Part shown: positions 48,291-58,183 of the stretch, piece after piece
Position numbering within the stretch: position 1 is the stretch's first letter
Layout: each line of letters opens with the position of its first letter
The notes under the pieces: model-generated
Seen by the model: only the letters and a program-made list of their open reading frames with translations
Database searches by the model: none
Told to the model about the DNA's origin: nothing
Position numbers and translations under genes: made by a program
Source of the DNA: Bacteroidota bacterium
GTDB taxonomy: Bacteria > Bacteroidota > Bacteroidia > Chitinophagales > Saprospiraceae
NCBI GenBank assembly: GCA_030147525.1
Contig: JASBVF010000047.1
Coordinates: 186,001 to 250,000, forward strand
Direction: 5' to 3'
DNA length: 64,000 nucleotides

Positions 48291-51200
48291 ATGATTGTTT
48301 TTCAACTGCAAATCAAACGGAAACTTTTTCTTCGGCAACTGCTCGCTTCAGTTGCTTTGTTACTTCATTTCCTCCTCCTTGCCCAACCTCAGATCGAAAG
48401 CTCCCGGTTACTTTCCTATCCGGAAGGGCTTTCTGACCGTGTAGTTCGGGATATTACCCAGGATTCACGGGGTTTTCTCTGGATTGCAACAGAAAACGGA
48501 CTGAATCGCTATGACGGCTACCGTTTCCAGGTTTTTGACAGCAACATTGGCAGCAACTTCAGAATTGAGGAAAATCGTTTGCTGAAAGTTCGGCAGGTGA
48601 AGAATGGGAAACTGGCGATATTGAATAACAGGGATCAGCCTTTTTTTGAATTGATTGATATCCATTCTTTTGAAAATCAGATTGTCAGGCTTGATGGGGA
48701 GGTGGGGATTTATGGTGAAGTAAAAGCCATTTATCCGGTTGAATTGGGCGAAATATTCGTGCTTTCTGCGGATTCTAGTGCATTTCATTTTTTTAGAATG
48801 AAGCGAAACGGGACGTTTGAAAGTACCGGCAGCGTCACCTGGCCTGGCTTTAGGATGCCGGAAGATGTGGATTTTATTGTCGGAAATAATGGCAACTTCT
48901 GGATAAGCGACCCGGCGAACGGCCTGACAGAAGTGACGGGTGGTGGAGGGCTTACCCGTCGATTTGATATGAAATATATCAGTGCAGTCAGCGATTCTTC
49001 AGCTGTGCCATACCCGGTTTCCGTTTTGCATGAGGACAAACTTGGCAAACTGTGGGTTTCCTTTCCGTTTCGCCAGGGAATATTCACCCTTTCGCCGGGC
49101 AAAGATAACCTGAGCCGCCCTGAGGGGTTACCGAATGAAGAAGTTTACAGCGGTGTGTGGGAGGACAAAAAGGGCCAATTGCTGATCGGTACGTTCAAAT
49201 CATTCGGGAGGTTACAAAACCTGTATCTAAGAGAGCAAAATGGGCAAGTAACTGATTATCAGCCAATTTTAGATGTTGATGAAAAGCTGACGGTGGTTTA
49301 CGGACAAGATTTTAAGCTGCGGCTTTTTGCTGGAACGTACATCGGTTTTAACAAAATAAACCTGGTGCAGCGCCCCATTCGATGGGTTTTGGCTGACCGC
49401 CAATTGGGGGACAGTGACTGGGATAACGGCATCAGTATTCGCAACATCACCGGTGACGGCAACGGGAATATTTATATTGCAAGAGAGTTGAAAGCCTGGT
49501 ACCGGCTCCGGCTTCCGTCCTTCGAGGTGGATACGATCATCCCGAAAAACGATGCAGGTGTGCCGGTCCGGCTATGGTGCTGCAGCAATTTGGTGTACGA
49601 AAAGTCCGGATACCTTTGGGGCGGAAGTTGTGCATCGGACTTGTCCGGTTTGTTGCATCGTTATGAAATCAAGACCGGGAAAACAAAAACTTACGAAACA
49701 TCCCAAAAGGTCATTCGTCACATGGTCGCCTCCCGTAATGGAGGATTGTGGCTATTATGTGGTGTTGAGGGAGGTGATGGAAGTCTGCTTTATTTTGACC
49801 CTAAAACGGAGCAATTCAAAACCTACTTCAACGCTGACGGCAGCAATCCATTGGATCACCTGTATCCGGCTTACCTGCTGGAAAGCCGGAGCGGAGCGCT
49901 TTGGATCGGAACGGAAGAAGGTTTGGTTTTCATTGACCTCGCTAAAAAGGAATCTGATATCATCAGGCGGGGTGAAAACAGCCTGACAAACGACAACATT
50001 CTCGTGATTCACGAATCGGAAGACGGGCGTCTTTGGCTGGGTACTTATGGCGGCCTGAATATATTCGATCCGGAGACGGGCGAGACGGAAGGTTACAGCC
50101 TTGCAGATGGGCTTTGCAATAACATCGTTTGTGGCATTCTTCCGGATGGCAAGGGTTATTTCTGGCTGAGTACTTACTCAGGACTTTCGTTTTTTGACCC
50201 GGATCAAAAGCTTTTCAGTAATTTTTTCAAAGATAAAGGCCTGACATTCAATGAATTCAACAGGCATGCTTTTTATCGGGATAACCAGGGCTATTTTTAT
50301 TTCGGGACGCTGAACGGGCTGAATGTTTTCAGAGAGGAAGACCTGCGAAAAGACGACACCCCTAACTTTCCCATTCAACTGACTAAAATTGTTAAAACCT
50401 CAGTATCAGGCTCTGTTGTCACGCTGGAACGTGATTTGTCGGCAGTGAAGGAAATAGAATTATCACCGGCAGAGATGCGGATACGGCTGGAGTTTATGCT
50501 GCCTAAATTTGGCTACGCGGGCAGGAATAATTATGCAGTGTGGTTGGAGGGAGTAGATCAGAACTGGCGGTTTTTAGGGGCGCAAAACTTTGTTGAAATA
50601 AATCGATTGCCCGCAGGACGTTATTTATTGCGAATAAAAGCAGTTGAAGCAAAAAGTTTCTGGGGCGAGCAGGAACTGAGAGTGACCATTGTAGTTAAGC
50701 AGGTTTTCTATCAAACCACCTGGTTTCAGGTTTCGCTGCCGTTATTCATCGTGACGATGAGTTATTTTTTATCAAGGTTTGTGATTAAACGCATTCGCAA
50801 ACGAGAGAAAGAGCGGACGTTGATCAACAAGAAGTTCGCAGAGTTGGAATTGCAGGCACTGCAGTCACAAATGAATCCGCATTTTGTCTTTAATTCACTT
50901 GGCGCAATTCAGTATTTTATTCAAAACAACAGACCCGAAGTAGCGGACGAATACCTGACCAAATTTGCGAAATTGATACGATTATTCCTGGAGTCCTCGA
51001 AAATCAAATACATTACTCTAGCAGAGGAAATAAAATTACTTTCTTTGTACATCGAACTGGAGCTAATGCGATTTGAAGATAAATTTCACGCTGAGATTCA
51101 GGTAGATGATGAGATTGACGTCCATTCCTGTGAAATTCCATCGGTGTTAATTCAACCATTTGTTGAAAATGCCATCAATCATGGCCTTTTTCATAAAAAT

Positions 51201-51482
51201 TCCAAAGGCAAATTATTGGTCCGTTTCTCTGATGAGGAAGACGGCGCCGTAACTTGCATCGTTGAAGACAATGGCATAGGCAGGCGCAGGGCTCAAACAC
51301 TAAAAGAAAACTCAAGTCGTCACCGGCACAAATCAATTGGGACGCAGCTGGTGAGAGAGCGCCTCGAAGTGCTTAAACAAATGGATGCGCTGAATATTCA
51401 ATTTGAGATAGAAGATGTTGATGATCCTGAAACCGGGCAAACAGGAACCCGGGTGATTATTAAAGTTCCGTACCTCGATTGA
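48291..51482 (+). CDS. Propeller-containing sensor histidine kinase (LytS/YehU type)
   Basis: 1,063 residues. A signal-anchor region is followed by a periplasmic Reg_prop-type beta-propeller (YPEGLSDRVVRDITQDSRGF; LWIATENGLNRYDGYRF; repeated later as IRRGENSLTNDNILVIHESE and LWLGTYGGLNIFDP). Then come a Y_Y_Y domain (MLPKFGYAGRNNYAVWLEGV), one membrane helix near residue 820, and a His_kinase domain with the phosphoacceptor in LQALQSQMNPHFVFNSLGAI plus an HATPase (VEDNGIGRRRAQ). It pairs with the LytTR regulator 193 bases downstream. The ligand is unknown; there are no polysaccharide utilisation genes in the immediate neighbourhood. Confidence 0.92.
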   Translation: MIVFQLQIKRKLFLRQLLASVALLLHFLLLAQPQIESSRLLSYPEGLSDRVVRDITQDSRGFLWIATENGLNRYDGYRFQVFDSNIGSNFRIEENRLLKVRQVKNGKLAILNNRDQPFFELIDIHSFENQIVRLDGEVGIYGEVKAIYPVELGEIFVLSADSSAFHFFRMKRNGTFESTGSVTWPGFRMPEDVDFIVGNNGNFWISDPANGLTEVTGGGGLTRRFDMKYISAVSDSSAVPYPVSVLHEDKLGKLWVSFPFRQGIFTLSPGKDNLSRPEGLPNEEVYSGVWEDKKGQLLIGTFKSFGRLQNLYLREQNGQVTDYQPILDVDEKLTVVYGQDFKLRLFAGTYIGFNKINLVQRPIRWVLADRQLGDSDWDNGISIRNITGDGNGNIYIARELKAWYRLRLPSFEVDTIIPKNDAGVPVRLWCCSNLVYEKSGYLWGGSCASDLSGLLHRYEIKTGKTKTYETSQKVIRHMVASRNGGLWLLCGVEGGDGSLLYFDPKTEQFKTYFNADGSNPLDHLYPAYLLESRSGALWIGTEEGLVFIDLAKKESDIIRRGENSLTNDNILVIHESEDGRLWLGTYGGLNIFDPETGETEGYSLADGLCNNIVCGILPDGKGYFWLSTYSGLSFFDPDQKLFSNFFKDKGLTFNEFNRHAFYRDNQGYFYFGTLNGLNVFREEDLRKDDTPNFPIQLTKIVKTSVSGSVVTLERDLSAVKEIELSPAEMRIRLEFMLPKFGYAGRNNYAVWLEGVDQNWRFLGAQNFVEINRLPAGRYLLRIKAVEAKSFWGEQELRVTIVVKQVFYQTTWFQVSLPLFIVTMSYFLSRFVIKRIRKREKERTLINKKFAELELQALQSQMNPHFVFNSLGAIQYFIQNNRPEVADEYLTKFAKLIRLFLESSKIKYITLAEEIKLLSLYIELELMRFEDKFHAEIQVDDEIDVHSCEIPSVLIQPFVENAINHGLFHKNSKGKLLVRFSDEEDGAVTCIVEDNGIGRRRAQTLKENSSRHRHKSIGTQLVRERLEVLKQMDALNIQFEIEDVDDPETGQTGTRVIIKVPYLD

Positions 51483-51675
51483 GCGGCGGTAATATTTTTT
51501 GAAACTGCTCTTACAAAAAATTAAGCCTTAAAAATCCGGAGTGAAAACCCTCTTGAAAGCTAAAATCCTGAAGGCCAGCTACTTACAGAATTTAGTGGCT
51601 GGGGTCTCTTTAGGTGAAAACCGTTTGGACGATCGGTATGAAACCGGTTTGGCGTGATTAATAAAAAGAGATGAA

Positions 51676-52422
51676 ATGACTGTAAGTGCAGTGTTGATTG
51701 ATGACGAAGACAAGGCTTTACAAGTTTTGAAACAAAAGCTCGCCACCTACTGTCCTCAAATTGAGGTCAAAGGAGTAGCTTCTTCCTCGGCTGAAGGATA
51801 TGAACTCATCAATAGTCTTAAACCACAACTCGTATTTCTGGATGTAGCCATGCCTGAAGAGAGCGGGTTTGACTTGCTGAAACGCCTCCCCCAACTTGAT
51901 TTCGAAATAATTTTTGTAACCGGTTTCAATAATTATGCGCTTGACGCTATTCGTTTCAGCGCCATCGGTTACATTCTTAAACCTGTTGAGAATGAGGATC
52001 TGATCGCAGTTGTTCAGAAAGCAGTGCAACGCATTACAGAAAAGCTGGACTCGGAACGCAACCGGCGCCTCCTGGAAAACCTGTTGAACCCGGGCCACGT
52101 TCGCAACCGGATCGGCATTCCTACAGAGGCAGGCTTGGAGTTCGTTCCGACAGATGAGATTGTTCGTTGCGAAGGTTTTCAAAAGTACACCAAGGTGCAC
52201 ATACTGGGCAGAAAAGAAACACTTAGTTCCTACAACATTGGCGAATTCAGAAAGCTGTTGGAGAATTACGGCTTTTTTGCCATTCACAAATCACACCTTA
52301 TTAATATGCTCCACATCAAGCGGTACGATAAAGAAGGAACCGTTTTTATGGTAGATGGCTCTCCCGTTCCGGTTTCCAGACGCAAAAAGCACGAGTTTTT
52401 GGAATTGCTTACCCGATTGTGA
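51676..52422 (+). CDS. LytTR-family response regulator
   Basis: 248 residues. The receiver has the acidic cluster in VLIDDEDKAL, the phosphoacceptor Asp in LVFLDVAMPEESGF, the Thr in IIFVTGFNNYALDA and the Lys in GYILKPVENED. The LytTR DNA-binding domain (about 145-248) shows ILGRKETLSSYNIGEFRKLL followed by the conserved FFAIHKSHLINMLHIKRY stretch and PVPVSRRKKHEFLELL. It partners the propeller kinase upstream. No terminator lies between the two genes. Confidence 0.92.
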   Translation: MTVSAVLIDDEDKALQVLKQKLATYCPQIEVKGVASSSAEGYELINSLKPQLVFLDVAMPEESGFDLLKRLPQLDFEIIFVTGFNNYALDAIRFSAIGYILKPVENEDLIAVVQKAVQRITEKLDSERNRRLLENLLNPGHVRNRIGIPTEAGLEFVPTDEIVRCEGFQKYTKVHILGRKETLSSYNIGEFRKLLENYGFFAIHKSHLINMLHIKRYDKEGTVFMVDGSPVPVSRRKKHEFLELLTRL

Positions 52423-52659
52423 AATAAATATCTTCCGAATTCGGAAAGCAGGTTGCCGGGAAATTACCTTTTATTACCGTTGATGCTTAGTTACAACCCG
52501 TTACTCCGATGGCTGTAGTCATAGCGTTCAATTTACCTTTACTTTGTGGCACCTGATGAAAATTACTTGGGATAATTAATATCTAAGATGCTATCTGTTT
52601 TTCCTCAAGAAACCAAATCAGTCATTTTAAGCGTCGGATAACCAAATGGATTTTTAGCA

Positions 52660-52696
52660 AAGAATGCCGGGATCTTTTCCCGGCATTCTTTTTTTT
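52660..52696 (+). terminator. Intrinsic terminator upstream of the nqr operon
   Basis: AAGAATGCCGGGA (52660-52672), loop TCTTT, TCCCGGCATTCTT (52678-52690), then TTTTTT. Perfect 13-bp stem. Confidence 0.92.
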
Positions 52697-52783
52697 ATTT
52701 GTTTAAACTATTTAAACAAAGTCTAAATAGCACCTACATTCAAGTTTGCCTTTGCCTTGTCTTTCCTAAAATCAAACCTTTTA

Positions 52784-52791
52784 TAACTTTG
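52784..52791 (+). promoter_or_regulatory. Candidate -7 box of the nqr operon
   Basis: TAACTTTG matches TAnnTTTG and lies 131 bases before the nqrA start; no good TTTG is found at the expected -33 spacing. Confidence 0.35.
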
Positions 52792-52922
52792 CGGCGCTCA
52801 TTGAAATGGTTTTGATGAAAAGAACGCCGTAAGTGGTGAATTCTACTTGCCGTTACTTTAAAATCATTGAAAACGAGTTATTTAACTATTGACCATTTTT
52901 CTTCATCTAATAGATTTTAAGA

Positions 52923-54560
52923 ATGAGAAAGGGTTCTACGAGGCTCCTCCTTATAACTTCCTTCCTGTTTCTTCAGCAATTAGCGCATGCGCAATCAGTC
53001 GAAGGCAGCGGTTCCGGCACTTTAACTCTGACGCTTTTAGCGATCGTGGTCTTAATTGCCTTTTTTGTCATCATTCAGGTTTCGGACAATTTGCTTCGGA
53101 TAGAAGCTAAAAAGACCGGCGTGGAAGGTGCAGAAACAAATTTATCCATCTTCCCAGGAGTGGGTGAGCTTTTCAAAACGAAGGCTCCATCCTATGCCGA
53201 TGGTGCTGTCATCACCTTAAGTAAAGGTTTTGACATCAAACTTGAAGGGGCTGCTACAGGCCCGGTTGATGAAAGCGTGAAAGCCAACACGTTCGCAATG
53301 CAGCCGCCAAACTTCAGGGGCGTTTCACCGATTCCTAAAGTAGTGGTAGAAGTCGGAGATACGGTGAAAGCCGGAGATCATCTGTTTTTCGATAAAAAAA
53401 ATACAGACGTCAAATATGTTGCACCTGTAAGCGGTGAAGTCATTGCTGTCAACAGGGGCGAACGCCGTGCTATCACAGAAGTGGTGATTTTGGCGGATAA
53501 AAATCAGCAATTCCGTGAACTTTCTGCTTTCGATCTTGAAAAGGGCAGCCGGGAGGAATTGGTTAACTTTCTGCTCGATTCAGGTGGGTGGTCTTTGCTG
53601 CGTCAACGTCCTTACGACATTGTAGCGAACCACACGGAAGTTCCTGATAATATTTTTATCTCAACGTTTGATACTGCCCCACTTGCGCCTAACCAGGATG
53701 TAGTGGTGGAAGGCAAGGGTGAGGCATTCCAGAAAGGGCTCGATGTTTTGAACAAGTTGACAAGTGGAAAAGTGTTTCTTGGCTTGAATGCAAACGGCGA
53801 GAAAGCACCTTCGGCTATTTTCACGCAAGCCCAGGGAGTAGAGAAACGGTGGTTTCAGGGTAAGCACCCATCCGGTAACGTGGGAATTCAAATTCATCAC
53901 ACCGCACCGCTTACGCCAAAGTCATGTGTCTGGACGCTGGGCGTGCAGGAGGTTATCACTCTTGGTGCCTTGTTCACAGAGCGCCGCTTTAATGCTGAGC
54001 GTGTTGTCGCACTGACCGGTGCAGAGTTGAATGCACCCAAGTACGTTCGTACTTACATCGGAGCCAACATCGGCGACCTTCTGAAAGATAATCTCACAGA
54101 TAACCATATCCGGGTTGTTTCTGGCGATGTGCTGAGCGGACAAACAAAATCAAGTGACGGTTATCTGAATTTTTACGATGATCAGATCACCGAACTGAAG
54201 GAAGGCGATTATTATGACATCTTCGGATGGCTGTTGCCGGATCTTTCATCTCCAAGTGCTTCGAAAGCGCTGCCAACCTGGATTTTCCCGGATACAACCT
54301 TCAAAGCCGATACGAATACTAAAGGTGAAAAGCGTGCTTTCGTCGTGACAGGCCAGTATGAGGAAGTGTTACCGATGGATTTGTATCCGCAGCATTTAAT
54401 GAAGGCTATCTTGACTAACGATTATGAAAAAATGGAAGGTCTGGGCATTCATGAATTGGTAGAAGAAGATATTGCAATTTGTGAATTTACATGCACTTCC
54501 AAACAGCCCCTTCAGCAGATTCTGCGCAAAGGACTGGACATGATGCATGAACAAGGTTAA
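52923..54560 (+). CDS. nqrA: Na+-NQR subunit A with added N-terminal signal peptide and membrane anchor
   Basis: Subunit of the sodium-pumping NADH:quinone oxidoreductase. 545 residues, about 95 longer than typical NqrA. The canonical N-terminus (ITLSKGFDIKLEGAATGPVD) begins only near residue 96. Before it lie a signal-peptide-like segment (RLLLITSFLFLQQLAHAQS) and a hydrophobic helix (TLTLLAIVVLIAFFVIIQV, about 34-55) followed by a basic stretch (RIEAKKTG). NqrA is normally a cytoplasmic, membrane-associated subunit, so the extension would anchor it in the membrane. No internal ATG sits exactly before the canonical start, and the reading frame is continuous. Next gene is nqrB, 62 bases downstream. 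Confidence 0.93.
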   Translation: MRKGSTRLLLITSFLFLQQLAHAQSVEGSGSGTLTLTLLAIVVLIAFFVIIQVSDNLLRIEAKKTGVEGAETNLSIFPGVGELFKTKAPSYADGAVITLSKGFDIKLEGAATGPVDESVKANTFAMQPPNFRGVSPIPKVVVEVGDTVKAGDHLFFDKKNTDVKYVAPVSGEVIAVNRGERRAITEVVILADKNQQFRELSAFDLEKGSREELVNFLLDSGGWSLLRQRPYDIVANHTEVPDNIFISTFDTAPLAPNQDVVVEGKGEAFQKGLDVLNKLTSGKVFLGLNANGEKAPSAIFTQAQGVEKRWFQGKHPSGNVGIQIHHTAPLTPKSCVWTLGVQEVITLGALFTERRFNAERVVALTGAELNAPKYVRTYIGANIGDLLKDNLTDNHIRVVSGDVLSGQTKSSDGYLNFYDDQITELKEGDYYDIFGWLLPDLSSPSASKALPTWIFPDTTFKADTNTKGEKRAFVVTGQYEEVLPMDLYPQHLMKAILTNDYEKMEGLGIHELVEEDIAICEFTCTSKQPLQQILRKGLDMMHEQG

Positions 54561-54622
54561 TTTTTAATTGCTTGTATTATTTCAACAATTAATTTATCTG
54601 ACAATTCAACGAATAACGATAA

Positions 54623-55891
54623 ATGAATAATTTAGTAGAAAAAGTAAAAAAATTTGAACCGCCAAAGGAGAAGAAGTTTCTTCACACGCTGTTCGATGGA
54701 TTCTTCACTTTTCTCTTTACACCGAATACGGTAACCAAGGGCCCGGGGGTTCACGTTCGTGACAGAATGGACCTCAAGCGTACCATGGTAATGGTGGTGA
54801 TCGCACTTCAGCTGTGCTATCTCTTCGGTACTTATAATATTGGCCATCAGCACTTTGTGGCTTTGGGGCAACATACTGCTTTCCTTGAAGCAGTTCACCT
54901 CAAAATCGTATATGGTCTGATTCAGATCCTTCCAATTTTCGTCGTGACACACGTAGTGGGACTCGGTATTGAGTTCTTTTATGCTGCGAAAAAAGGTCAT
55001 CCGATCGAGGAAGGCTTTTTGGTGTCCGGAGCGCTCATTCCTCTCATCATGCCGCCGGATATTCCACTCTGGATTCTGACGCTGGCGATTGCATTTGCAG
55101 TGATTCTTGGAAAAGAAGCATTCGGAGGAACAGGCATGAACGTGGTCAACATTGCGCTGTTGGCTCGTGTGTTCGTTTTCTTTGCTTATCCTACCACCAT
55201 TTCCGGTGATCAGTGCTGGGTTTCCGGCATTGAGTATTCCGGTGCGCAGGCAGTCGGCGAAATGTATGGATGGGCACATCATGCCTTTGACTGGCTCTTC
55301 AATGGATTAGGTATGTCGACCTTTGGAGAAGGGGGAAGGGCCGTTGCTGACGGCTTCACCGGGGCAACACCTTTGGCACTGGCGACCCAGGGCTGGGAAA
55401 ATGTGACAGCCCATTATTCGCCTATGCAGATGTTCTGGGGAGCAATTCCTGGTTCCATTGGTGAAACAAGTAAGCCTCTCATCATCATCGGTGCGTTGAT
55501 GCTTGCAATCACAGGAGTGGCAAGTTGGAGAATCATGGTTTCGTGCCTGTTTGGAGCCGCTTTCATGGCTATCGTTTTCAACCTTTGGGGCTTCGACAGC
55601 TACATGGATATTCCATGGTATTTCCATTTTTACATAGGTAGCTTCTGGTTTGCAATGGCTTTCATGGCTACTGATCCGGTGACGGCATCAAGTACAAACA
55701 CCGGAAAGTGGATTTATGGCTTTGGTATTGGGGCGTTAGGTATCATCATCCGTGTGATGAACCTTGCCTATCCTGAGGGTTGGATGCTTGCAATTTTGTT
55801 CATGAACGTTTTTGCGCCGCTGATTGATCACTATGTGCTGCAAGCCAATATCAATCGCAGGATGAAGCGTGTTAAGCAAGTTGCTGGTTAG
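54623..55891 (+). CDS. nqrB: Na+-NQR subunit B
   Basis: 422 residues, integral membrane subunit carrying a covalently bound FMN and riboflavin. The FMN attachment Thr249 lies in ADGFTGATPLA, matching the (S/T)GAT motif. Conserved segments include FLVSGALIPLIMPPDIPLWI, GKEAFGGTGMNVVNIALLAR and FAYPTTISGDQCWVSGIEYS. Helices span most of the length and the protein ends with a basic tail (NINRRMKRVKQ). Normal length. Part of nqrABCDEF with short gaps of 50-90 bases between genes. Confidence 0.97.
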   Translation: MNNLVEKVKKFEPPKEKKFLHTLFDGFFTFLFTPNTVTKGPGVHVRDRMDLKRTMVMVVIALQLCYLFGTYNIGHQHFVALGQHTAFLEAVHLKIVYGLIQILPIFVVTHVVGLGIEFFYAAKKGHPIEEGFLVSGALIPLIMPPDIPLWILTLAIAFAVILGKEAFGGTGMNVVNIALLARVFVFFAYPTTISGDQCWVSGIEYSGAQAVGEMYGWAHHAFDWLFNGLGMSTFGEGGRAVADGFTGATPLALATQGWENVTAHYSPMQMFWGAIPGSIGETSKPLIIIGALMLAITGVASWRIMVSCLFGAAFMAIVFNLWGFDSYMDIPWYFHFYIGSFWFAMAFMATDPVTASSTNTGKWIYGFGIGALGIIIRVMNLAYPEGWMLAILFMNVFAPLIDHYVLQANINRRMKRVKQVAG

Positions 55892-55949
55892 TAACTTTTA
55901 ATCTGGGTAAAGAAAAACTATTTCGATTCCTGGTTTTAATTTAAAACAA

Positions 55950-56666
55950 ATGCACAGTAATAAATATATCACGGTTTACACAGTCGCTATGACGCTCATC
56001 GTTTCGGTAGTGCTGGCGATAATTGTCACTGGTCTCCGTCCCGCACACGAAGCAAATGAAGCTGTATTCAAAAAGCGGGATATCCTGAGTGCTATCAAGA
56101 ACGAACTACCAGTCGACCTCGAAAGTATTTCTGATCAGGAGGTTCTCTCGCTTTTTAACGAGCGCATCGAGCAGGTAACGCTGGATGCCAACGGCCAGCC
56201 TGTTGAGGGAGTAAAAGCCGAGACCATCGACATGGCGAAGGAGGAAAAAAAGCCGGAGGCTGAGCGCCTTTACCCTATGTATATTTACAAAGGTGAAAAA
56301 TCCACTTTTTACCTTGTTTCCGTAAGAGGTAACGGTCTTTGGGATAAAATATGGGGCACCATCGCTCTTCAGGATGACTTTAACACTATCGCCGGTGTTT
56401 CATTCGATCACGTAACGGAAACAGCGGGTCTCGGGGCTGAGATCAAAGACAGCCCTGCGTTCAAGCAGCAGTTCGTAGGCAAAAAGATCTACAATGACGA
56501 GAACGAATTTGTGTCGGTTGCTGTGGTTAAAGGAGGCATCAAGAAGCCTGAACACCAGGTGGATGCCATTGCCGGTGCTACAATCACGAGCAACGGTGTA
56601 ACCGAAATGATGGAAAACGGGCTGGAAGTATACCTGCCTTATTTTGAAAGTAAAAAAAATAAATAA
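55950..56666 (+). CDS. nqrC: Na+-NQR subunit C
   Basis: 238 residues. N-terminal membrane helix (YTVAMTLIVSVVLAIIVTGL) followed by a periplasmic FMN-binding domain. The flavinylated Thr211 is in VDAIAGATITSNGV, matching the SGAT-type motif that needs the ApbE flavin transferase. GLGAEIKDSPAFKQQFVGK and LWDKIWGTIAL are typical of the family. No apbE gene is in the window. It follows nqrB by 58 bases. Confidence 0.96.
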   Translation: MHSNKYITVYTVAMTLIVSVVLAIIVTGLRPAHEANEAVFKKRDILSAIKNELPVDLESISDQEVLSLFNERIEQVTLDANGQPVEGVKAETIDMAKEEKKPEAERLYPMYIYKGEKSTFYLVSVRGNGLWDKIWGTIALQDDFNTIAGVSFDHVTETAGLGAEIKDSPAFKQQFVGKKIYNDENEFVSVAVVKGGIKKPEHQVDAIAGATITSNGVTEMMENGLEVYLPYFESKKNK

Positions 56667-56731
56667 GCGAAGAGGGCAAGTTCCAAGACTGGCCCGAAAT
56701 TGCTGAACTGTAAATTCTTCAATCTAAAGAT

Positions 56732-57430
56732 ATGGCTGAAGTTGAAACTAAAGTAGCTCAGGAAAAAGAACCCTTGTTTGGGAAAAAGGAGCGTCAATTA
56801 ATCATTGACCCGCTAAACGACAATAACCCGATTACTGTACAGGTACTTGGGATTTGCTCGGCCCTTGCAGTGACCACGCTGGTTAAACCGGCGATCATCA
56901 TGGCCCTTTCTGCAACTTTCGTAATCGCATTTGCCAACCTGACCATATCGCTGTTGCGTAAAGGTATTCCAAAGCAGATTCGTATGATCGTTCAGCTGGT
57001 CGTAATTGCCTTTCTGGTAACAGTAGTTGAACAAGTGCTGAAAGCCGCCAACTATCCTATCTGGAAGCAGCTGTCTGTTTACATCGGTTTGATCATCACC
57101 AACTGTATCGTCATGGGAAGGCTCGAAGCTTTCGCAATGGCTAACAAGCCCTGGAGGTCATTTCTGGACGGCCTCGGTAACGGTGCAGGCTACGGCATTA
57201 TCCTCATCATAGTGGCCGCAGCCAGAGAGCTTTTCGGAAAAGGTAGTCTGATGGGCTTCAACATTATCGGAAACTCATCACAATACCTGATCGATACCAC
57301 AACGAATTCATTTTTCTCCTGGTACATGCCTAACAACGTGATGGTACTTCCGGCGGCGGCGTTGTTCGTCATCGGGGTTATCATTTGGGTGCAGCGTGCC
57401 CGTAATCAAAAACTCATTGATGTCAGCTAA
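56732..57430 (+). CDS. nqrD: Na+-NQR subunit D
   Basis: 232 residues, six hydrophobic helices. Family segments: NNPITVQVLGICSALAVTT, the Cys-containing half-helix near LGICSALAV that contributes to the intramembrane iron site, and the motif SVYIGLIITNCIVMGRLEAF (second Cys in NCIVMGR). It starts with an unusual 35-residue hydrophilic extension (MAEVETKVAQEKEPLFGKKE). Together with NqrE it forms the antiparallel membrane pair of the pump. Confidence 0.96.
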   Translation: MAEVETKVAQEKEPLFGKKERQLIIDPLNDNNPITVQVLGICSALAVTTLVKPAIIMALSATFVIAFANLTISLLRKGIPKQIRMIVQLVVIAFLVTVVEQVLKAANYPIWKQLSVYIGLIITNCIVMGRLEAFAMANKPWRSFLDGLGNGAGYGIILIIVAAARELFGKGSLMGFNIIGNSSQYLIDTTTNSFFSWYMPNNVMVLPAAALFVIGVIIWVQRARNQKLIDVS

Positions 57431-57485
57431 CAGGGTTTGGTTGTTTGCTTAAATCCGGGTTTTTCATCTTTCAATTTTTAATAAA

Positions 57486-58094
57486 ATGGGCGATTTACTA
57501 AATATATTTCTCAAGTCTGTTTTCATCGAAAACATGGTACTGGCCTATTTCCTGGGCATGTGCTCTTTTCTTGCGGTTTCCAAATCAGTAAAAACGGCAG
57601 TCGGTTTGGGTGCAGCTGTTATTTTTGTACTCACGTTGACCGTTCCGATTAACTGGGTAATCAACGAGATGGTACTGGGTCCAAACGGGATTTTCAAAAC
57701 CGATCTTACGTTTTTGCGTTTTATACTTTTCATTGCGACAATTGCTGCTTCTGTTCAATTGGTGGAAATGGTGGTAGAAAAATTTTCGCCGGCGCTTTAC
57801 AGTGCTTTGGGTATTTTCCTTCCGCTGATCACGGTTAACTGCGCAATTCTCGGTGGCGCTTTGTTTATGGTCGCTCGGGAATACGACTTCGCAGAAGCTA
57901 CGACTTTCGGCTTCGGATCGGGTGTGGGTTTTTTCATTGCGATCGTGGTGATGGCGGCAATCCGGGAGAAAATCAGATACAGTGCAGTACCAGCGCCTCT
58001 GCGTGGCCTCGGTATCGCTTTCATTCTGACAGGCCTGATGGGAATGGCTTTTATGAGCCTGATGGGTATCAACCCTGCTAATTACATGAATTAA
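57486..58094 (+). CDS. nqrE: Na+-NQR subunit E
   Basis: 202 residues, six helices, homologous to NqrD in inverted topology. Starts [20 protein letters not shown], has the first Cys in [20 protein letters not shown] and the second in [20 protein letters not shown], the two that share the intramembrane iron-sulfur cofactor with NqrD. Length and motifs are normal. Gap to nqrF is 89 bases. Confidence 0.97.
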   Translation: MGDLLNIFLKSVFIENMVLAYFLGMCSFLAVSKSVKTAVGLGAAVIFVLTLTVPINWVINEMVLGPNGIFKTDLTFLRFILFIATIAASVQLVEMVVEKFSPALYSALGIFLPLITVNCAILGGALFMVAREYDFAEATTFGFGSGVGFFIAIVVMAAIREKIRYSAVPAPLRGLGIAFILTGLMGMAFMSLMGINPANYMN

Positions 58095-58183
58095 ACAGTC
58101 ATTGGCATTTAGCATTTGACATTTAACTGCTGACAGCGTTTTTTGCCAAAATCTAAGCGCCGATAACCAATAGTATAAACACA

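Larger units (their letters stand above)
52423..52922. other. 500-base interval between the LytTR regulator and the nqr operon
   Basis: It contains a strong plus-strand terminator at 52660-52696, about 240 bases after the regulator's stop, and a TAACTTTG box at 52784-52791 before nqrA. Between the stop codon and the terminator there is no credible ORF; a long 3' UTR or a small RNA could fill it. A TACTTTG-like sequence near 52538-52546 could be a promoter for such an RNA. Confidence 0.5.
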
